Assembly: GCA_012861695.1 (NCBI GenBank)
Contig: JAAOOA010000088.1
Span: 422,501 to 486,500, forward strand
Reading direction: 5' to 3'
DNA length: 64,000 nt
From: Trematomus loennbergii
Lineage: Eukaryota; Chordata; Actinopteri; Perciformes; Nototheniidae
In this document: piece by piece, positions 9,831-21,342 of the stretch
Layout: the number at the start of each line of letters is the position of its first letter
Numbering within the stretch: position 1 is the stretch's first letter
The notes under the pieces: model-generated
What the model was told of the DNA's origin: nothing
The model's input: only the letters and a program-made list of their open reading frames with translations
Database searches by the model: none
Translations under genes and position numbers: made by a program

Positions 9831-10222
9831 GGGTGTTTCTCAATCGCGAGTACGCTTGCTTGGTAGCACATGTCTGCCGAGCATCTTGCTTCAGAAGCGA
9901 GTCAAGAATACTTCCTGGCATTCGGAAAACGAAGTGTGGAACACGCTAGCAAGTGTGCAGGTGTGCGTCATATGAGAGGCCCCGCCTTACATCTTCCGCC
10001 ACAGATTTGGGGAAATTGGTCCTTGCGCAAAGCATTGTGGGGATTTTAAGACCGCGGAGTCTACTCATGTGCAGCCTCGATATTTCTCCAAACGGAGTAC
10101 GCCGGGCTCGGTAGATTTCCAAGTATGCTGGAGATTGGAACAGTACTTCGGCGGCACTCGATGACGTAGTATGCTTGAAATAGTGGCTCTGAAGCAGCTT
10201 TACTCGCGATTGAGAAACACCC
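9831..10222. mobile_element. 392-bp MITE in the caskin intron
   Basis: Terminal inverted repeats GGGTGTTTCTCAATCGCGAG and its complement near-perfectly bound the element. ATT on both sides (9828-9830 and 10223-10225) is the likely 3-bp target duplication. Non-coding; superfamily uncertain (a 3-bp duplication would fit PIF/Harbinger). It lies 47 bp from the 3' boundary of the 52-bp caskin exon. Confidence 0.85.
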
Positions 10223-10269
10223 ATTGACTCCACTGCATTCTTCAGACTTGACAAACACACTCCACTTAC

Positions 10270-10321
10270 CCGTCTGAGTCTTGGTAGTTGATGTTGAGTC
10301 TCTTGGTGGAGCCCAGCAGCT
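10270..10321 (-). CDS. caskin2: Caskin-like gene, short exon before ankyrin repeat 1
   Basis: A 52-bp internal exon encodes (K)LLGSTKRLNINYQDSDG, the linker just before the first ankyrin repeat in CASKIN proteins. LLGSTKRLN-NYQD closely resembles caskin2. Minus-strand acceptor: GTCTGTCTCCAG; donor: GACGG followed by GTAAGTGG, a near-consensus site. The exon leaves two bases of a Gly codon, completed by the first base of the exon ending at 8991, giving a 1,278-bp intron. The preceding exon carrying the initiator Met was not found in 10.3-64 kb, so the upstream intron is long or leaves the window. Confidence 0.85.
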
Positions 10322-10620
10322 CTGGAGACAGACAGAAAGTAAGGGGGGGGGGGAGGTGGAAAACATAATTAGTATTTTCATCCAAAATCCCTCTATCCCT
10401 AAAGGTCTTAGGCTGCGTCCACACGGAGACGAAAACGAACCTTAGTCATTTTCAAAAAAGTCTTCCGTCCACACGGAAATGGCTCAAGAAACGTGTCCGT
10501 CCACACGAAAACGCTCGCAAACGCTGGAGACGCTGTAGTACATATGCTGGGCCTGTAAGTGGCGCTGTACTTCCGCCACAAAATACACCAAAAGCAGCGA
10601 ATAAGACAGATAACGATTAT

Positions 10621-11600
10621 TAGGGCCCGAGCATGGAGCGCTAGGACCCAACGGCGTCCTAGCACGAAGTGCGAGGAACCTATTGTTTTCCTACGTATTC
10701 CTATTATTATTTTTCTGCTGGCGTTTCCTGTTTTTGAGGCCTTTAGGACGCTTACAAAGTTGTATCATTTTGCACGGACGCCAGGACTGGTGAAAACTAC
10801 AATATTCTGGAGTCAATGGGTTAAATATTCCAACCTGCTCACTAGCGCCACCTATCAAAATCCCATTTCGGAATACATTTACAAAGTCGCACCGTAACTC
10901 TGAATGACCTGAAATTGCACACATATCCGGGTGGACCTGCTCTACAAATAATCCTCTTGGAACCCTAAGCTCCGCCTACATTATTTCTAATTTAAATTAG
11001 CATAATGTTCAAAACAGTTAAATATTCACTTAAATTTCAATTTTCTGTTTTTCAACACCATACTTCATACATAGCATGGAGGGTCAGACACATTACCGTA
11101 GAAAATGAGCATGTTAGGAAGATAAATATTGCCAATGTCAATCAAAACGTACTCGCAAAAAGGCGGGGCTTAGAAAGAAATGCTCATAACTCATCAACAA
11201 TGTATCCATATATCACAGATTTTGGTGGATAGGTTCAGTCTGTCTTGGGGAATAGGCACACCAAAGCATTTTCATTTTGGACTATAGGGGCGCCAAAACA
11301 CCACCAATTTATAACTCAAGAACGGATGGACGAATTATTATTATCTTTTTTTACACATACTCTGGGGGTGACTACGAACTCAGATTTAAAGTGTGGCAAC
11401 AAATTCAGAATGTGGGCGTGGCCTATACATTTTTTTTAAATTGCGATAGCATAAAATGAGCTTCGGACGCAAAACTTGGGACACACGTCAGAGCCCACAA
11501 CCTTTTCGAGAATGTAAAAAAAAACGTAATTTTTCAAAAGAACTGCTCACCATTTATATGTCAGATACTACCTTAAGCTACTGAGACCCGCCTGTCTGCC
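10621..11600 (+). repeat. Nested high-copy repeat starting TAGGGCCCGAGCA
   Basis: Begins within ATTATTAGGGCCCGAGCATG, followed by TCCTAGCACGAAGTGCGAGG and CCTATTGTTTTCC, a start seen repeatedly in fish genomes. It breaks the Harbinger-like MITE, whose sequence resumes near 11800. The class is unclear to me and the 3' limit is approximate. No protein is encoded. Confidence 0.55.
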
Positions 11601-11614
11601 CGGCACATCAACTC

Positions 11615-11756
<142 letters not shown>

Positions 11757-12134
11757 ACTTCTGCGACCGCAGTTTTAATTATTATCATTATTATATTATA
11801 TTATTGTTGTTACTGATGGTTGTGGTAGAGGAGCTGTAGATTTTGCACTAAAATCTGTATCATGGTCAGTAGCGTCTGGAGCACGAACGCAACCCTGTGA
11901 TTGTTGTTGTTGTTGTTGGCGAAACGCATCAGCAATGACGGTGACGCGGGGGTGAGCAGGAGAGGTGGGTAGAGGCGGGGCTATGGCGTCATCGTTTTCA
12001 GGAAATGATCGTATAGGGCGTACACACGGAGCCGCAAGCGTTTCGTCCTCAGACCTACCCACTTTGGGAGTCGTTATCAAAGGGTAACGAATCCGCGTTT
12101 CCGTTTCGGCCTCGTGTGGACGAACCGTCTATAC

Positions 12135-13609
12135 CAGTGGTTCTCAAATGGGGGTACGCGGACCCCTAGGGGTACGTTGGAGTACTGCAGGGGGTACGTG
12201 AGATTTATTTTATGTTAATGAAAAAAAACAACATAAGTAATTAGGGCTGTGCGATTATGGCAAAAATCATAATCACGATTATTTTGGTCAATAATTGATA
12301 TCACGATTATTAAATACGATTATTCATTGACTTTGAAAACATCAATTTATTGAACTTTTAAATACAAATCATTTTATAATTTGAACAGTATCTTTTTAAC
12401 TGTGATTTCCCTGAGGTATAATTCAACTGAAAAAACCAATACAAAAATTAATTAAATAAATGATACATTTATATCTACATTTAAATAAATAATATCAAAA
12501 ATAATAAATACCAATAAACAACATCAACAAATATTTTGGAGCGCACTTCAACAAGCTACTAAACATATATAAATATGATAAATACAAATACATTTGATCA
12601 AATATGTTGCAGTGCACAATCTAGCAAAGCAAAATAATCGTTTTTTTCGATTATGTTGTTTTTCGTAATTGTGGCAGGCCAAAATCGTAATTGCAATTAA
12701 AATATGATTAATTGCACAGCCCTATAAGTAATGCATTTAAACAAACTACAAATAGTAGATGAACTACTTTATTCAAAAGTTTACAGTAATTCTGGATAAT
12801 AAAATGGGAAAAATAAACGGGGTGCTCTCTTTTCCTCTCTCTCGTCTCCTGACAGCCGGTCAGTCTCGTGCAGCTTGCTGAACCTGTAATAAGTGACCCA
12901 ACAGTAAAGAATAAATATATTTATAACTAGTTTAGCTAGTTCCAGAGTAGATAAACTAGCTAAGTGTGTAGGTCTAACTCTATTAGTATTTTACTCCGCT
13001 CAACGGTCTGTCACAGCGGGGGAGCTGTGATCCGGAAGAGCTGCGTGTTCTCCGTCAGCAGCAGCTGATCTGCTCTCTGATCTCTCTCTCGCGTCCGGTT
13101 AGACTTCACTCGCGTTTATATCCAAATATATCAGATCTAGCTAGTTCTAGCTAATGATATGATTGCCTGCTTATCAAAGGACCTAAACAATAAGCGTTGC
13201 TTGGCAACGGCGTGTGGCCGCAAAGTATAGGCAGCATTATGCATATGTTTATATGAGGGGTCAAAATCCCATGCTCATAAAATGCTCATATATTTTTTTC
13301 TCTTCATTCCCCACGCCCCAAAATAAATAAATATACCAATTTTAGGAAAAGTAACGAAGTTTGAGCAGTGTGGGTTTTATATGAAGAGTTATGAATTTGG
13401 TGATGGATTGTAAACATTGAAATGCAGCATTTAAGTGTTTCTCAGTTACAAGGTTGTTGTTTTAATAAATAAGACACTGATGGTGCAGCGCTGTACCTCT
13501 TTATGTAGTAATTTCTTCCCTAACAAATTGTTTCTGCGCTGATCAGGTGTACTTGGCTGAATTTTTTTTCAAAGGGGGTACATTATTGAAAAAAGTTTGA
13601 GAACCACTG
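12135..13609. mobile_element. hAT-type non-autonomous element (CAGTGGTTCTCAAA ends)
   Basis: Inverted ends CAGTGGTTCTCAAA and TTTGAGAACCACTG are flanked by a perfect 8-bp duplication GTCTATAC (12127-12134 and 13610-13617). Eight-base duplication plus CAGTG ends identify a hAT. The interior holds another hAT (12242-12724) and one copy of the recurrent internal module (about 12735-13150). No transposase seen. Confidence 0.93.
12242..12724. mobile_element. hAT MITE nested within a hAT element
   Basis: 483 bp, ends TAGGGCTGTGCGATTATG and complement ATTGCACAGCCCTA, flanked by a perfect 8-bp TAAGTAAT duplication (12234-12241 and 12725-12732). The subterminal parts are AT-rich and partly complementary. 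This is the innermost, hence youngest, insertion of a three-level nest. Confidence 0.93.
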
Positions 13610-13672
13610 GTCTATACGATAGAGAACGTTAGCGGATTCAACTGATATCGTCTCCGTGTGGACGGGGCCTTA

Positions 13673-14461
13673 CTTGAATAGTTATTTTTCCTACCCCATC
13701 ATCACCCCTTACTTCAAACAACCTGGCCGGCCAACAGGATGAGAAGCTTTCCTTACCTTCTGCTGCCTCACCCTGCCTCTCTGGATCACACCCTCATGGC
13801 AGGTAAATCATTCATAAACAGATGATTCTGCCTGGAAGAAATGTACCATTCCACCTCATTTACACTGCTTCCTTATCACAGCTCTCTGAAATTGAGAGTG
13901 ACAACCATAGAACACAAGCCTTCCAGGATAAAACATGTACTCTTCCACAGCAGCACTCAGAAATAGTCTGTGGGCATGACTGAACACGTTTGTTTTCCAG
14001 ACACACTGCTGCTTTCCCAATCTTACTCATTCATACAGCAGACAATACTGTAGTTTATAATAAAGTCACTTTCATAAGACCTGCTTCCGAATAACTTACA
14101 ATGGAGATAATATTTCCTATTATTCACAATGTCTAGTTTAAAACTATTTCCTTAAACTGTTTGACAGCTTTGGCCCAGCAAGTACATGATGAACTATTTC
14201 CCTTAGTAACCTCAAGAGATGGCTACAAAGGTGTCGAAGCATAGTTATATACATTTTTGTATCTAAGGTTGACATTTTGAACTTTTATGACAACAACGAC
14301 ATCTTCAACATGACTACTAGACTTTTACACTTCCAATAGCATTCATCCATCTCCCTCCTCTGATGACGGCTGAATAGATTTCTTCTGTCTATCAGAATGA
14401 ACACAGAACCATCCACTCAGTCCCACTGTTCCCTCACACTTGGGTGAGGAAAATAACATAC
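13673..14461. other. Apparently unique sequence, no gene seen
   Basis: A short run with coding-like composition at 13760-13800, containing a GTAAGG donor-like word on the minus strand, lacks an acceptor and does not fit the phase of the missing caskin exon. No repeats with defined ends. Confidence 0.5.
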
Positions 14462-14475
14462 GTGTGTGTGTGTGT

Positions 14476-14520
<45 letters not shown>

Positions 14521-14540
14521 TGGTGTGTGTGTGTGTGGGG
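14462..14540. repeat. (GT)n microsatellite
   Basis: GT run with GG interruptions, continuing into a short G-rich tract up to 14550, immediately before the next MITE. Confidence 0.95.
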
Positions 14541-14563
14541 GGGGGAGGGGTTGTGATGTTTCA

Positions 14564-15581
14564 GGCCCCGGCTCCACGAGGACGGAAACTGGTTGAATCC
14601 GCATATTTCTCATGCGTATAGCCCTCTAAGCTCCACGACGCCGTAAGGGAAACGTAGAACAGACCCCGCAAACGACAACGGGTCCAAAGGTGGATAGATC
14701 TGGGAACTGAGCGCTCTGGGGGTCCAACGGGCCGTGGAGTCGCCTATACGGTCATTCGTTTTCATAGCCCCGCCTCTCCCTGCCTCTCCCCCGCGGGGTT
14801 GCTATCGTGCTCCAGTCGCTACTGACCATACTACAGTTCTTTGTGCAACATCTACAGGAGCTCCTCCTTGAATTCAGATTATTTATCTTTATCTCGATAT
14901 GGACATAAACGCGAGTGAAGTCTAATCTGACAGGACGGAGACACGCAGCTCCTGCCGCTGTGATGCAGCGGGAGCAAAACACACACTTCAAGTCAGATCA
15001 TCACCCTTAGCTATTTTAATTACCTCTCAAACTAACTAGTTATAAATATGTTCATTTTTACTGTCGGGTCACTCATTACAGGATCAGCTGCTGCATGAGA
15101 CAGACACTGACGCTGTCAGAAGAGAGAAAAGAGATGTATTTGATGATTATATATCATTATATCGTCGTTATTCATTTGTTTTAAAGCTCAATAAATAACA
15201 ATGAAGACCTTTGACCGGCACTTTTATAATTTTGTCCGGAAGATTTAAACTTTAACACACGCGAACACAGCGAACACAGCGAAAAACTCTGCCCGGTTCT
15301 GTCGGCCCCCACCGCGGAGAATACACAGAAGTGCAGCCATGACAACCATTCTTCTTCGCTGCTTTTGTGGAGGAAGTGGCTGCTTTTGTGGAGGAAGTTA
15401 CAGCGCCACGTACAGGTTCGGCATATGTTCTGCAGCTTTTCCAGCGTTTGGATGTAAACGGAGCCGTCTCGTGGAGCTTGACACAATCCGGTGTATATTG
15501 CGTGGGACGGAAGGTTTTTTGCGGTTGCATTTGCGTTACTCCGATGCGTTTTGCCGTATTTGTCCTCGTGGAGCCGGGGCC
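14564..15581. mobile_element. PIF/Harbinger-like MITE with TCA duplication
   Basis: Ends GGCCCCGGCTCCACGAGGAC and the exact complement GTCCTCGTGGAGCCGGGGCC are flanked by TCA on both sides (14561-14563, 15582-15584). It shares interior blocks with 1840-2781 and 10411-13669, and carries the recurrent module in reverse orientation (about 14810-15245). A further fragment of this family is at 31812-31905. Non-coding. Confidence 0.88.
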
Positions 15582-15929
15582 TCAGATGTCATCTACCTTT
15601 TTATTTGTAATTGAAGGATTACAAATTCAAGCTGAAGCAGTTTGAATATTTAAAAAAGTGTTAACGGGTTTAAGGATGCAAAATATGAAGTAAGCAATAA
15701 AATATTTTAAATGGGAGTTTTAAAAGCAAATGGCGTTAATGAGAAGGAGTTGAGCTGAGAACTAAGCCCTGACAATAGCTGAACTACAAGTTCTTGTATT
15801 TTTCTCCTATCATGCTATTTTTAGGCATATATTATGGGTCTCAGATGTATACAAATATATAAAAAGTGCAGATTCTTTGCTGGCCCCGCCCCCTTTTGAG
15901 CACTGTGGACCTTTCGCATTTATCTAATT

Positions 15930-16110
15930 TCTGCCTCCTCGACTCCTCGGTCCTCCGGTAGTGACCCGGAAATCGATTTCAGCGCGCCATGTTGAAGGAC
16001 ATCTCATTTCTCTAAATGCACATCGAGCATCGAGGATCGAGCATCGAGGAGGCTCTCTGAAGGAGCTATAACCGAGGATACACTGATGTGTCCTCCGCGG
16101 AGGTATTTCC
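15930..16110. repeat. Fragment related to the CCTCCTCGACTCC-type MITE
   Basis: Shares GCCTCCTCGACTCCTC, GACCCGGAAATCGAT and CGCCATNTTGAAGGAC with the left part of the element at 52428-53233. Includes tandem GAGCATCGAGGATC words near 16025. Confidence 0.6.
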
Positions 16111-16402
16111 GGCAACAGTGATGTTTAAAAGAGTCGTGCAATCAACTACAAGGTGAGTTGCTTTTTATTTCCTGCTTCTTCACACATACTCTCTCCAGGA
16201 CAGGTTAACTGCTAATGTAAACAAAGACCATATTACTTCCAAAACACGTCACGCATTGTTTCTGATAGCGACGTTTCTGATAGGGCCGTGGGTGTAAAGC
16301 CAGCCCACATTACTGATATTACATAATATGGGCAGCAAATCTGGATCAGCTCCGTTGTACCCCCGTTTATAGAGATTTGGGTAAGGAGGAAAGAAGAGAG
16401 GA

Positions 16403-17014
16403 TGTCACAACCTCGACACAGACTGGAGAACCCAAATGCACGACCCAGAGACAAAGTCTTGAATGTAACAAACATTTTTTTAATTTCAAAGAACAAAAAT
16501 CCCTCTTAACAGAGTAGGTATTAGAATAACAAAAAGCGCTCACAAGGAGAAAAAAAAAAAACGTAACAAAAAAAGGAACTTAAGATGAACTTAAGTCTAC
16601 AAAAATAGCAAAATAACACAACCTGACTTGACTGGACTCAATCCTTTATTTGCTGAGGCCTGGCATGACCATTCGTGGCAAACAAACAAGACGAACTGAC
16701 ACAGGACAGGGGAAGACAGGACTATTTAAACATGAGGTGAGTGGGCACAGGTGGAAACAATCAGGGGCGGGGCAGACACTGATGATGGCGATGGCGGGTA
16801 AACACACAAAGGGAGAAGTAACAGGGCCTGGAATGAGAGACAAGAGGTACGTACAAAATAAAACAGGAAATAGAAAACGAGACATGACATAAATAGACAG
16901 ACATGACGTGACGTGAAATAACATGAAAACCTGACTTGACATAAATACCTGACTAGACTTGGAATGACAGACAAAATACATAAACATAACTAACAAATTT
17001 GACGAGACACAACA
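16403..17014 (-). mobile_element. Probable solo LTR
   Basis: Read on the minus strand, a 612-bp unit starts TGTTGTGTCTCGTC and ends GTCGAGGTTGTGACA, so it has TG...CA ends. A polyadenylation signal (AATAAA; complement near 16645) sits about 240 bp before the end, and the last part carries a GCATTTGGGTTCTCCAG motif often seen at the end of fish retrotransposon LTRs. No flanking coding sequence and no clear target duplication (GAGGA versus GTGGG), hence moderate confidence. Confidence 0.5.
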
Positions 17015-17289
17015 GTGGGTTTTAATTTCTTACACTTTGTGAGTTCCCTGACACACCGGGGACACATATGTATGTATAAAAGACATCAAAAAGTGCATTT
17101 TGCATGATAGGAGACCTTTAAAGTGGGTTTATCTCTTGTAATTATGAGTGACTCTTTGGGGCTCTTATTCTGGCAAACAACCGTCATCCTGTTTGGCTAC
17201 ATGCATTCAGTACTCAACATCTGGATAATATATTCGATTGTGATGTTGGCCATGAAATGTTCAAATTGTCTCTCCCTCTCCATATTGTA

Positions 17290-19075
17290 CATGTTATGTT
17301 TGTTTGTTTGTAGCCTTTATTTAACCAGGTGAAAATCCCATTGAGATCAACGATCTCTTTTTCAAGGGAGACCTGCAGCACATTGGTTACACATAATAAA
17401 ACAGAAAACAAAAGGACATCACAACATAATTACAGGGGTATAAATTAGCAACCTATTCACAATGACAGGTATCTAATAACATTTCATCCAGCCGTGCTTA
17501 AAATGATGCAAGGGAATCAAAATGCTCAGTTTCAATTTTTTTTGCATAGTGTTCCAAGCCAGAGGAGCAGCGCACATAAAAGCTTTAGCCTAAAACAGTC
17601 CTAGCACTTGGCACATGTAATAAAACACATCCTGGGATCTCAGGCAATAGCTACTTGCCACTCTCCGTGAGATCAAAGAGCATATATAAGTCGGTAGTTT
17701 ACCCAGCATGGCTTTATATAAATATGTACCAATGACTGAGCCTCCGTACAGTAAGTGAAGGCAGACCTGCCTTGGCATACAGGGTACAGTGATGAGTAAG
17801 TACTTTACAGTTAGTAACAAATCTCAGAGCACTGTGATAGGCGGCATCTAACCTTTCCAGGCAATGGGCAGGTGCATTCATATAGATCAAATCACCATAG
17901 TCCAGCACAGGTAAAAAGGTCACAGTGACTAGCCTTTTCCTGGCTTCAAAAGAGAAACAGGACTTGTTTCTGAAAAGAAACCTAGTCTAACCCTCAGCTT
18001 TTTAAGCAGATTATTGACATGAAGTTTAAAAGTAAGACAATCATCAAGCCAGATACCAAGGTATTTATAACAGCTAACCACTTGGAGTACTTGTCCTTGC
18101 ATAGTCACAATATCCAAAGCAGTCTCTGGAGTCTTTTTAGCTTTAGAAAAGAGCATTACCTTGGTTTTCTCAACATTTAAAAGAAGCTTAAGTTCAGAGA
18201 GCTGAGTCTGAATAATGTTAAAAACAGCCTGTAATTTAACAACAGCCTCCTTAATGGAGGGACCTGCACAGTACATCACGGTATCATCCGCATAAAAATG
18301 TAAAGTAGCTTCATCCACATTTTCACCTAAACTATTGATGTAGATGGAGAATAAAAGTGGACCTAAAACAGAACCTTGTGGTACACCATTTGTAATGTTT
18401 AACCACTCAGAAGAGCCCATCAAAGTGAACACATTGGGACCTTTCAGAGAGGTAGTTCACAAACCACCCCACTGCATGGCTGGATAAGCTAATACTGAGT
18501 AGCCTCTGCTTTAAGATGCGATGATCGACGGTGTCAAACGCTTTGGAAAGGTCAATAAATAGAGCTGCACAACTCTGCTTTTTATCTAAAATACTCGTAA
18601 TATCATTTACCACTTTCATCGTCGCAGTGATGGTGCTATGTTGCTTTCTGAAGCCTGACTGATGTTTAGACAGGATATTATTTTTACATAAAAACTCCTT
18701 TACTTGTTCACTCACTAGGCGTTCAAGAACCTTCGCCAGAACTGACAATTTAGAGATTGGCCTATAGTTATTTAAATAGTTGCTTCCCCTCCTTTTAGTA
18801 GTGGCAGGACATACGCTGACTTCCATACTTTTGGAATTGTGTTTGTGCTGAGGGAGAGGTTAAAAAGAGTAGTGAGAGGTGGAGCAATAAAATCTGCAGC
18901 TATCTTTAAAAAGAAAGGTTCTACGTTGTCCGGGCCGCCGGCTTCTTAGGATCTAACTTAGATAATGCTTCATGAACAACATTTACAGTAAAAGGAGTAA
19001 AACTGAAGGGGTTTTCCAGATCACATTGTTCAGATTCACGGATTGAGGTGTTCACAGAAGCAGAGTTAGTGACAG
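17290..19075 (-). mobile_element. 5'-truncated LINE with RT and conserved 3' tail
   Basis: Minus-strand RT (below) is followed by a 3' untranslated tail at 17290-17400, whose AGGTCTCCCTTGAAAAAGAG and CCTGGTTAAATAAAGGCTAC blocks are repeated, without any RT, at 22708-22795. The element is 5' truncated near 19075, as expected from incomplete target-primed reverse transcription. Confidence 0.85.
17590..18960 (-). pseudogene. LINE reverse transcriptase, frameshifted
   Basis: The blocks read NYLNNYRPISKLSVLAKVLE (18780), LFIDLSKAFDTVDHRIL with the first catalytic Asp (about 18560), [17 protein letters not shown] (about 18385), [10 protein letters not shown] with the catalytic YADD (about 18300), [10 protein letters not shown] (about 18070) and then, after a shift near 17925, TFLPVLDYGDLIYMNAPAHC. 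The order and motifs are those of a Jockey/L2-type RT. Breaks occur at about 18410, 17930 and 17720, and no endonuclease is present, so it is inactive. Confidence 0.87.
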
Positions 19076-19760
19076 AATCAAAATACACGATACAATACTA
19101 CATATATTGAATGTGGAGCAAATGAATACTTGTAGAGCAAATATAAGGGACACTAGCAACATTTGCGGTACATGAAACATAGAAAAGGATTATTCCACAT
19201 TTAACATCCAAATGTATTAGTTTTGAACACGTACTCACTTATGCAAATGCTGAGCTCTCTGAACATTTCTGCAATAAAGTCCAAGGCAATATATCCAAAA
19301 AGCCATAGTGAGTCTCAGTGTACCAATATTAAAATGAGGCAGCTGAATTTAATTGATTTGGTCAACGCTTGCTCGCTTTCACTTGTATAATGATTTTTCA
19401 CTTCGTCTGGATTTAAGCTTCCAAACTTTGGGCTTTGCTGAGAAACGGGACAAAGGCACATTAACGTTAAATTAATGTGATCATTAATCAAAAGTCAATT
19501 GAATAGTTACCGTTGATGGAACAGAGTGTTAACTTGCTGGCTTACTTTTAGACGATAGCAAGGTCGTTTGTTTGCTAATCAATAGTTATATTTAAAGTTA
19601 ACGTCAATTACCATTACTCCCACCTTAAATTCAGGGACATTTGGAAAGATTATTCAGATGTTACATCACCTGTTATATTTTCATCTATATCTGTTGAGGG
19701 GAGCCAATGTTTGCCCTGCTTGTAGTAATAGCATAGTCATTGAAATGCTATTCCTTTTAC
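19076..19760. other. AT-rich sequence, no gene or defined repeat seen
   Basis: No open frame of note and no element ends recognised. Confidence 0.5.
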
Positions 19761-20140
19761 AGGGTTCTTACACCTTTTCCAAAGTCAAATTCAAGCACTT
19801 TTCAAGCATTTTCAAGGTGCATTTTCAAGCTTTTCAAGCATCTTACAGCTGTTGTAAATTACATATTTATATACACATACTTATACTCAAATGATTATTT
19901 CCCTACCACACATTAAATCAGATGTTCTTTATGCTATAAACAACCAAATGTGTGTTTCATAATAGCATTCTACATGAGGATGAAAAATTAAAAATGTTAG
20001 AAAAGAAAACTAAGTTTAATATTTCAAAATGTGTGACCCATCTGTACGTAGACTGGGCATCCCATATAACCTGGCTGAGCCAATATAAAACAATCAGCCA
20101 AATAACTTTTCAATATATTATTGATTACTATTTTTGAGGT

Positions 20141-20178
20141 ACTTTTAGGTTGGCAGTAAACACTGCCAACCTAAAAGT
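20141..20178. repeat. 17-bp perfect hairpin
   Basis: ACTTTTAGGTTGGCAGT (20141-20157) and its exact complement (20162-20178) surround an AAAC loop, at the junction with sequence shared with the hAT MITE at 43673-44109. Confidence 0.9.
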
Positions 20179-20729
20179 AAATCCACAAGCTACCCTGCAG
20201 TATACAAAGTCATTCAAACTAGCTGCACCTTTACCAGCTTTGATAAAACTTTCATGATCAATCATTATAAAACATATCATATACAATTATTAGGGATGCT
20301 CTGATCGCCAATTTTGGAGCCGATCGCCGGAATCAGTATCGGCCGATACCGATATCGCTCTCTTTTCCTCTCTCCCCCTCTCCCCCTCTCTCTCCTGACA
20401 GCCCGTCAGTATCTCCTGCAGCTCACTGATCCAGTAATGAGCGACCCGACAGTGAAGAATAAATATATTTATAACTAGTTTAGCTTGTTCCAGAGGTAGA
20501 TAAAATAGCTAAGTGTGTTAGGTCTAACTCTTAATGTGTGTTCTGCTCCGCTCACCGGTCCGTCACAGCGGGTGGAGCTGCAGGATTTCTGCTTCACACA
20601 CACGTTGCATACCGCTATTTTATTGTCATTTTCGGACACTTAAAATACTGCCAGACTAGTGAAGCCATTTTGGCGAGCTTGTTTTGCCGCGCACAGAGAA
20701 AAGTGTCATGTATTTTACATGCAACGATA

Positions 20730-20993
20730 GCCTAATCTAAAATGCTCTACTATGGCGTACCTTTCGTGTGGTGTGTGGCTCGTCAGCGCAGACTCTCGCA
20801 TCGTTATTGTTGCACACTTTGCAGGAGGCTCCTCTTGGGCTTCGCTTGACCCTCGTCTTAGCCATGGCTTGTATTTGTCTTCTGCTAGCCAACGCTCGTT
20901 GAAACGGCAACCTCCTGGCATACTGTCATCTATCACTCTCATCAGAATGCCCAGGTCACACACGTAACAAAAACACTTGCCGGTCACGCGCAT
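20730..20993 (-). pseudogene. Possible hAT-type transposase N-terminal (zinc-finger) remnant
   Basis: The reading CRFNERWLAEDKYKPWLRRG, then AKCATITMRESALTSH, resembles the KFN-x-W-L-x-D-x-x-Y-K-x-W-L...ESAL-SH pattern found at the start of some hAT-like transposases and zinc-finger relatives. The cysteines expected in the finger are only partly present and the frame is closed on both sides. It is oriented opposite to the recurrent module. Assignment is tentative. Confidence 0.45.
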
Positions 20994-21342
20994 AGCGCGG
21001 GAAGGCCGGAGCGGAGCTGTTTTATGTAAAAGCGAAGCAATTAAGCGCGCTCCGACTTCTTTATTTTCTTTTAATCTAAAAGGCGAGGTAAAACATTTAC
21101 AATTTCAAGCACTTTATCCCAAATTCAAGCACCATTCCCAAAATTCAAGCACTTTTCAAACCTTGAAAACACCTCGTACAATTTCAAGCATTTTCAAGGA
21201 TTTCCAGCACCCGTACGCACCCTGCTTTTAGCACAGGAATGAACATCCCCTTCATTATTTACAGTTGTAGGCCTTTATTTTATTGCCTTACTTTATGCTG
21301 TCTAAAGTATGTTCAATAGTGTAAAGTTTACATCAGTGTTAA

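Larger units (their letters stand above)
15803..17114. mobile_element. TIR element (TCTCCTATCATGC ends) carrying an LTR
   Basis: Perfect 13-bp inverted ends TCTCCTATCATGC (15803-15815) and GCATGATAGGAGA (17102-17114). Subterminal words such as TATAAAA and AAAAAGTGCA also recur near each end. It has been enlarged by a probable solo LTR (16403-17014) and by a fragment at 15930-16110 related to the MITE at 52428-53233. The superfamily is unassigned and no target duplication was resolved. Confidence 0.6.
19761..21223. mobile_element. hAT-like element with TTCAAGCA-rich ends and nested pieces
   Basis: Left end AGGGTTCTTACACCTTTTCC, right end complement (GTACGCACCCT). Flanks CCTTTTAC (19753-19760) and GCTTTTAG (21224-21231) agree at 6 of 8 bases. 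Both subterminal regions are packed with TTCAAGCA/TTTTCAAG words in the same strand sense. Inside are a hairpin (20141-20178), a fragment shared with 43876-43970, a TTAGGGATGCTCTGATCG end of another MITE (about 20290), the recurrent module (20350-20590) and a degraded BED-finger reading. Confidence 0.7.

Noticed and set aside
13760..13810. Candidate first coding exon of caskin on the minus strand (AAG followed by GTAAGG)
   Set aside because: No acceptor or suitable start, wrong phase for the known next exon, and no match to the expected N-terminus.
20977..21231. Plus-strand frame with QALYPKFKHHSQNSS
   Set aside because: Translation of the TTCAAGCA-word terminal array of the hAT-like element.
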